Origin: Candidatus Zhuqueibacterota bacterium RBG_16_48_16
GTDB lineage: Bacteria > Zhuqueibacterota > Zhuqueibacteria > Residuimicrobiales > Sediminimicrobiaceae
DNA: 5,946 nt
Direction of reading: 5' to 3'
NCBI GenBank assembly: GCA_001771235.1
Contig: METF01000023.1
Location: 4,865 to 10,810 of the forward strand
Below are positions 5,443 to 5,946 of this stretch, in pieces. A program made the translations under genes and the position numbers. Under the pieces are notes generated by a model. That model did not search any database, was not told the DNA's origin, and worked only from the letters and a program-made list of their open reading frames with translations. Positions within the stretch are counted from its first letter, which is position 1, and every line of letters starts with the position of its first letter.

Positions 5443-5946
5443 ACCTTTGCCAGGCCTCCGCGGGATCGGCCGTAAAGCTCAGCTCCTCGTCATGGCTGGG
5501 ATGCCGGAGGACAATCGAACGCGCATGAAGAGCCAACGCCTTTCCTTCGAATTCGATTTTAGCGCCATAGCGAACGTCGCCCAAAACCGGGTGGCCCCGG
5601 CTGGCGAATTGAACGCGAATCTGGTGATGGCGACCGGTCTGTAATTCTATTTCGACGAATGACAGCTTTTCCGTAACGTGCAGCGTCCGATAGCGCAACA
5701 GGGCGTTCTTGCCGGCGCCGCTGGTATTGATAAGACTTGACGTTCCGCTGCGCACGATATAGTCCTCCAGCGTTCCGTTTGCCGGAACCTGCCCTTCCAC
5801 GATAGCCCAGTATTTTTTTTCAACGCTTCTTTGGCGAAACTGATCGGACAGTCGTGCGGCGGCCTTGGGCGTTCTGGCAAAAACCACAACCCCGGAAACC
5901 GGCCTGTCCAACCGGTGCACCAGCCCCAAAAAAACGTCGCCCGGTT
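5429..5946 (-). CDS. RluA-family RNA pseudouridine synthase (5' partial)
   Basis: This enzyme isomerises uridine to pseudouridine in rRNA or tRNA. The catalytic motif is HRLDRPVSG, where the Asp is the nucleophile (codon near 5906-5908). It is followed by VVVFART, then KKYWAIVEGQVP, and the family's later block LQTGRHHQIRVQFASRGHPVLGD, cited here only by its key residues Q-G-R-H-H-Q-I-R. The C-terminal part ALHARSIVLRHP is also typical. The TTG at 5929 is not the start: the frame stays open to the window edge and reads PGDVFLG before LVHRLD, as expected for the family. The missing N-terminus prevents telling whether an S4 domain is present or which subfamily (RluA, RluC, RluD or a Bacteroidetes-type homologue) it is. 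Its last 14 bases, including the stop, overlap the end of the ParB-like gene on the other strand. Confidence 0.93.
   Translation of the reverse strand, partial: PGDVFLGLVHRLDRPVSGVVVFARTPKAAARLSDQFRQRSVEKKYWAIVEGQVPANGTLEDYIVRSGTSSLINTSGAGKNALLRYRTLHVTEKLSFVEIELQTGRHHQIRVQFASRGHPVLGDVRYGAKIEFEGKALALHARSIVLRHPSHDEELSFTADPAEAWQRFIRM

Noticed and set aside
5927..5929. TTG as the start of the pseudouridine synthase
   Set aside because: It lies only seven codons before the catalytic Asp; the family needs a longer N-terminus and the frame continues to the window edge.

Overview
The window reads as ordinary chromosome from a free-living bacterium of the FCB side of the tree. The best clue is the C-terminus of the large secreted protease: a YPNPFNP motif followed by a FlgD-like/type IX sorting domain. 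This form is typical of Calditrichota, KSB1, Ignavibacteria and related lineages. Base composition is mixed, with a fairly GC-balanced protease and AT-rich intergenic leaders. No RNA gene, insertion sequence, CRISPR array or long repeat is visible. Both ends of the window cut through genes: the protease lacks its N-terminus and the pseudouridine synthase lacks its N-terminus.

Layout. (1) Bases 1-2537, plus strand: a secreted subtilisin-like serine protease with a complete catalytic triad, beta-rich middle domains and a secretion-sorting C-terminus. (2) Bases 2547-2698, plus strand: a small gene that reads as a sensible 50-residue protein only if one base is restored near 2576. (3) Bases 2705-4200, minus strand: two tandem HemG-like flavodoxin genes and, directly behind the second, a TM1112-type cupin gene. 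(4) Bases 4201-4337: a divergent AT-rich promoter region with two inverted repeats. (5) Bases 4338-5442, plus strand: a class I SAM-dependent methyltransferase overlapping a short ParB-like gene whose product ends in a tryptophan-rich amphipathic helix. (6) Bases 5429-5946, minus strand: an RluA-family pseudouridine synthase, overlapping the ParB-like gene tail to tail.

How the genes may work together. The protease is probably a stand-alone exported enzyme. The two flavodoxin-like genes look like products of an old tandem duplication. Their leaders share two sequence blocks at exactly the same distance from each start codon, which suggests common regulation. The cupin gene begins 5 bases after the second flavodoxin-like gene stops, so it is probably translated with it. 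The methyltransferase and ParB-like genes overlap by 20 bases and should be co-transcribed, but their joint role is not evident.

The least ordinary items are the ParB-like protein with a probable membrane-binding tail in place of the DNA-binding half, the matched leader elements, and the frame-disrupted small gene. I see no convincing complete new system such as a defence island or a mobile element.
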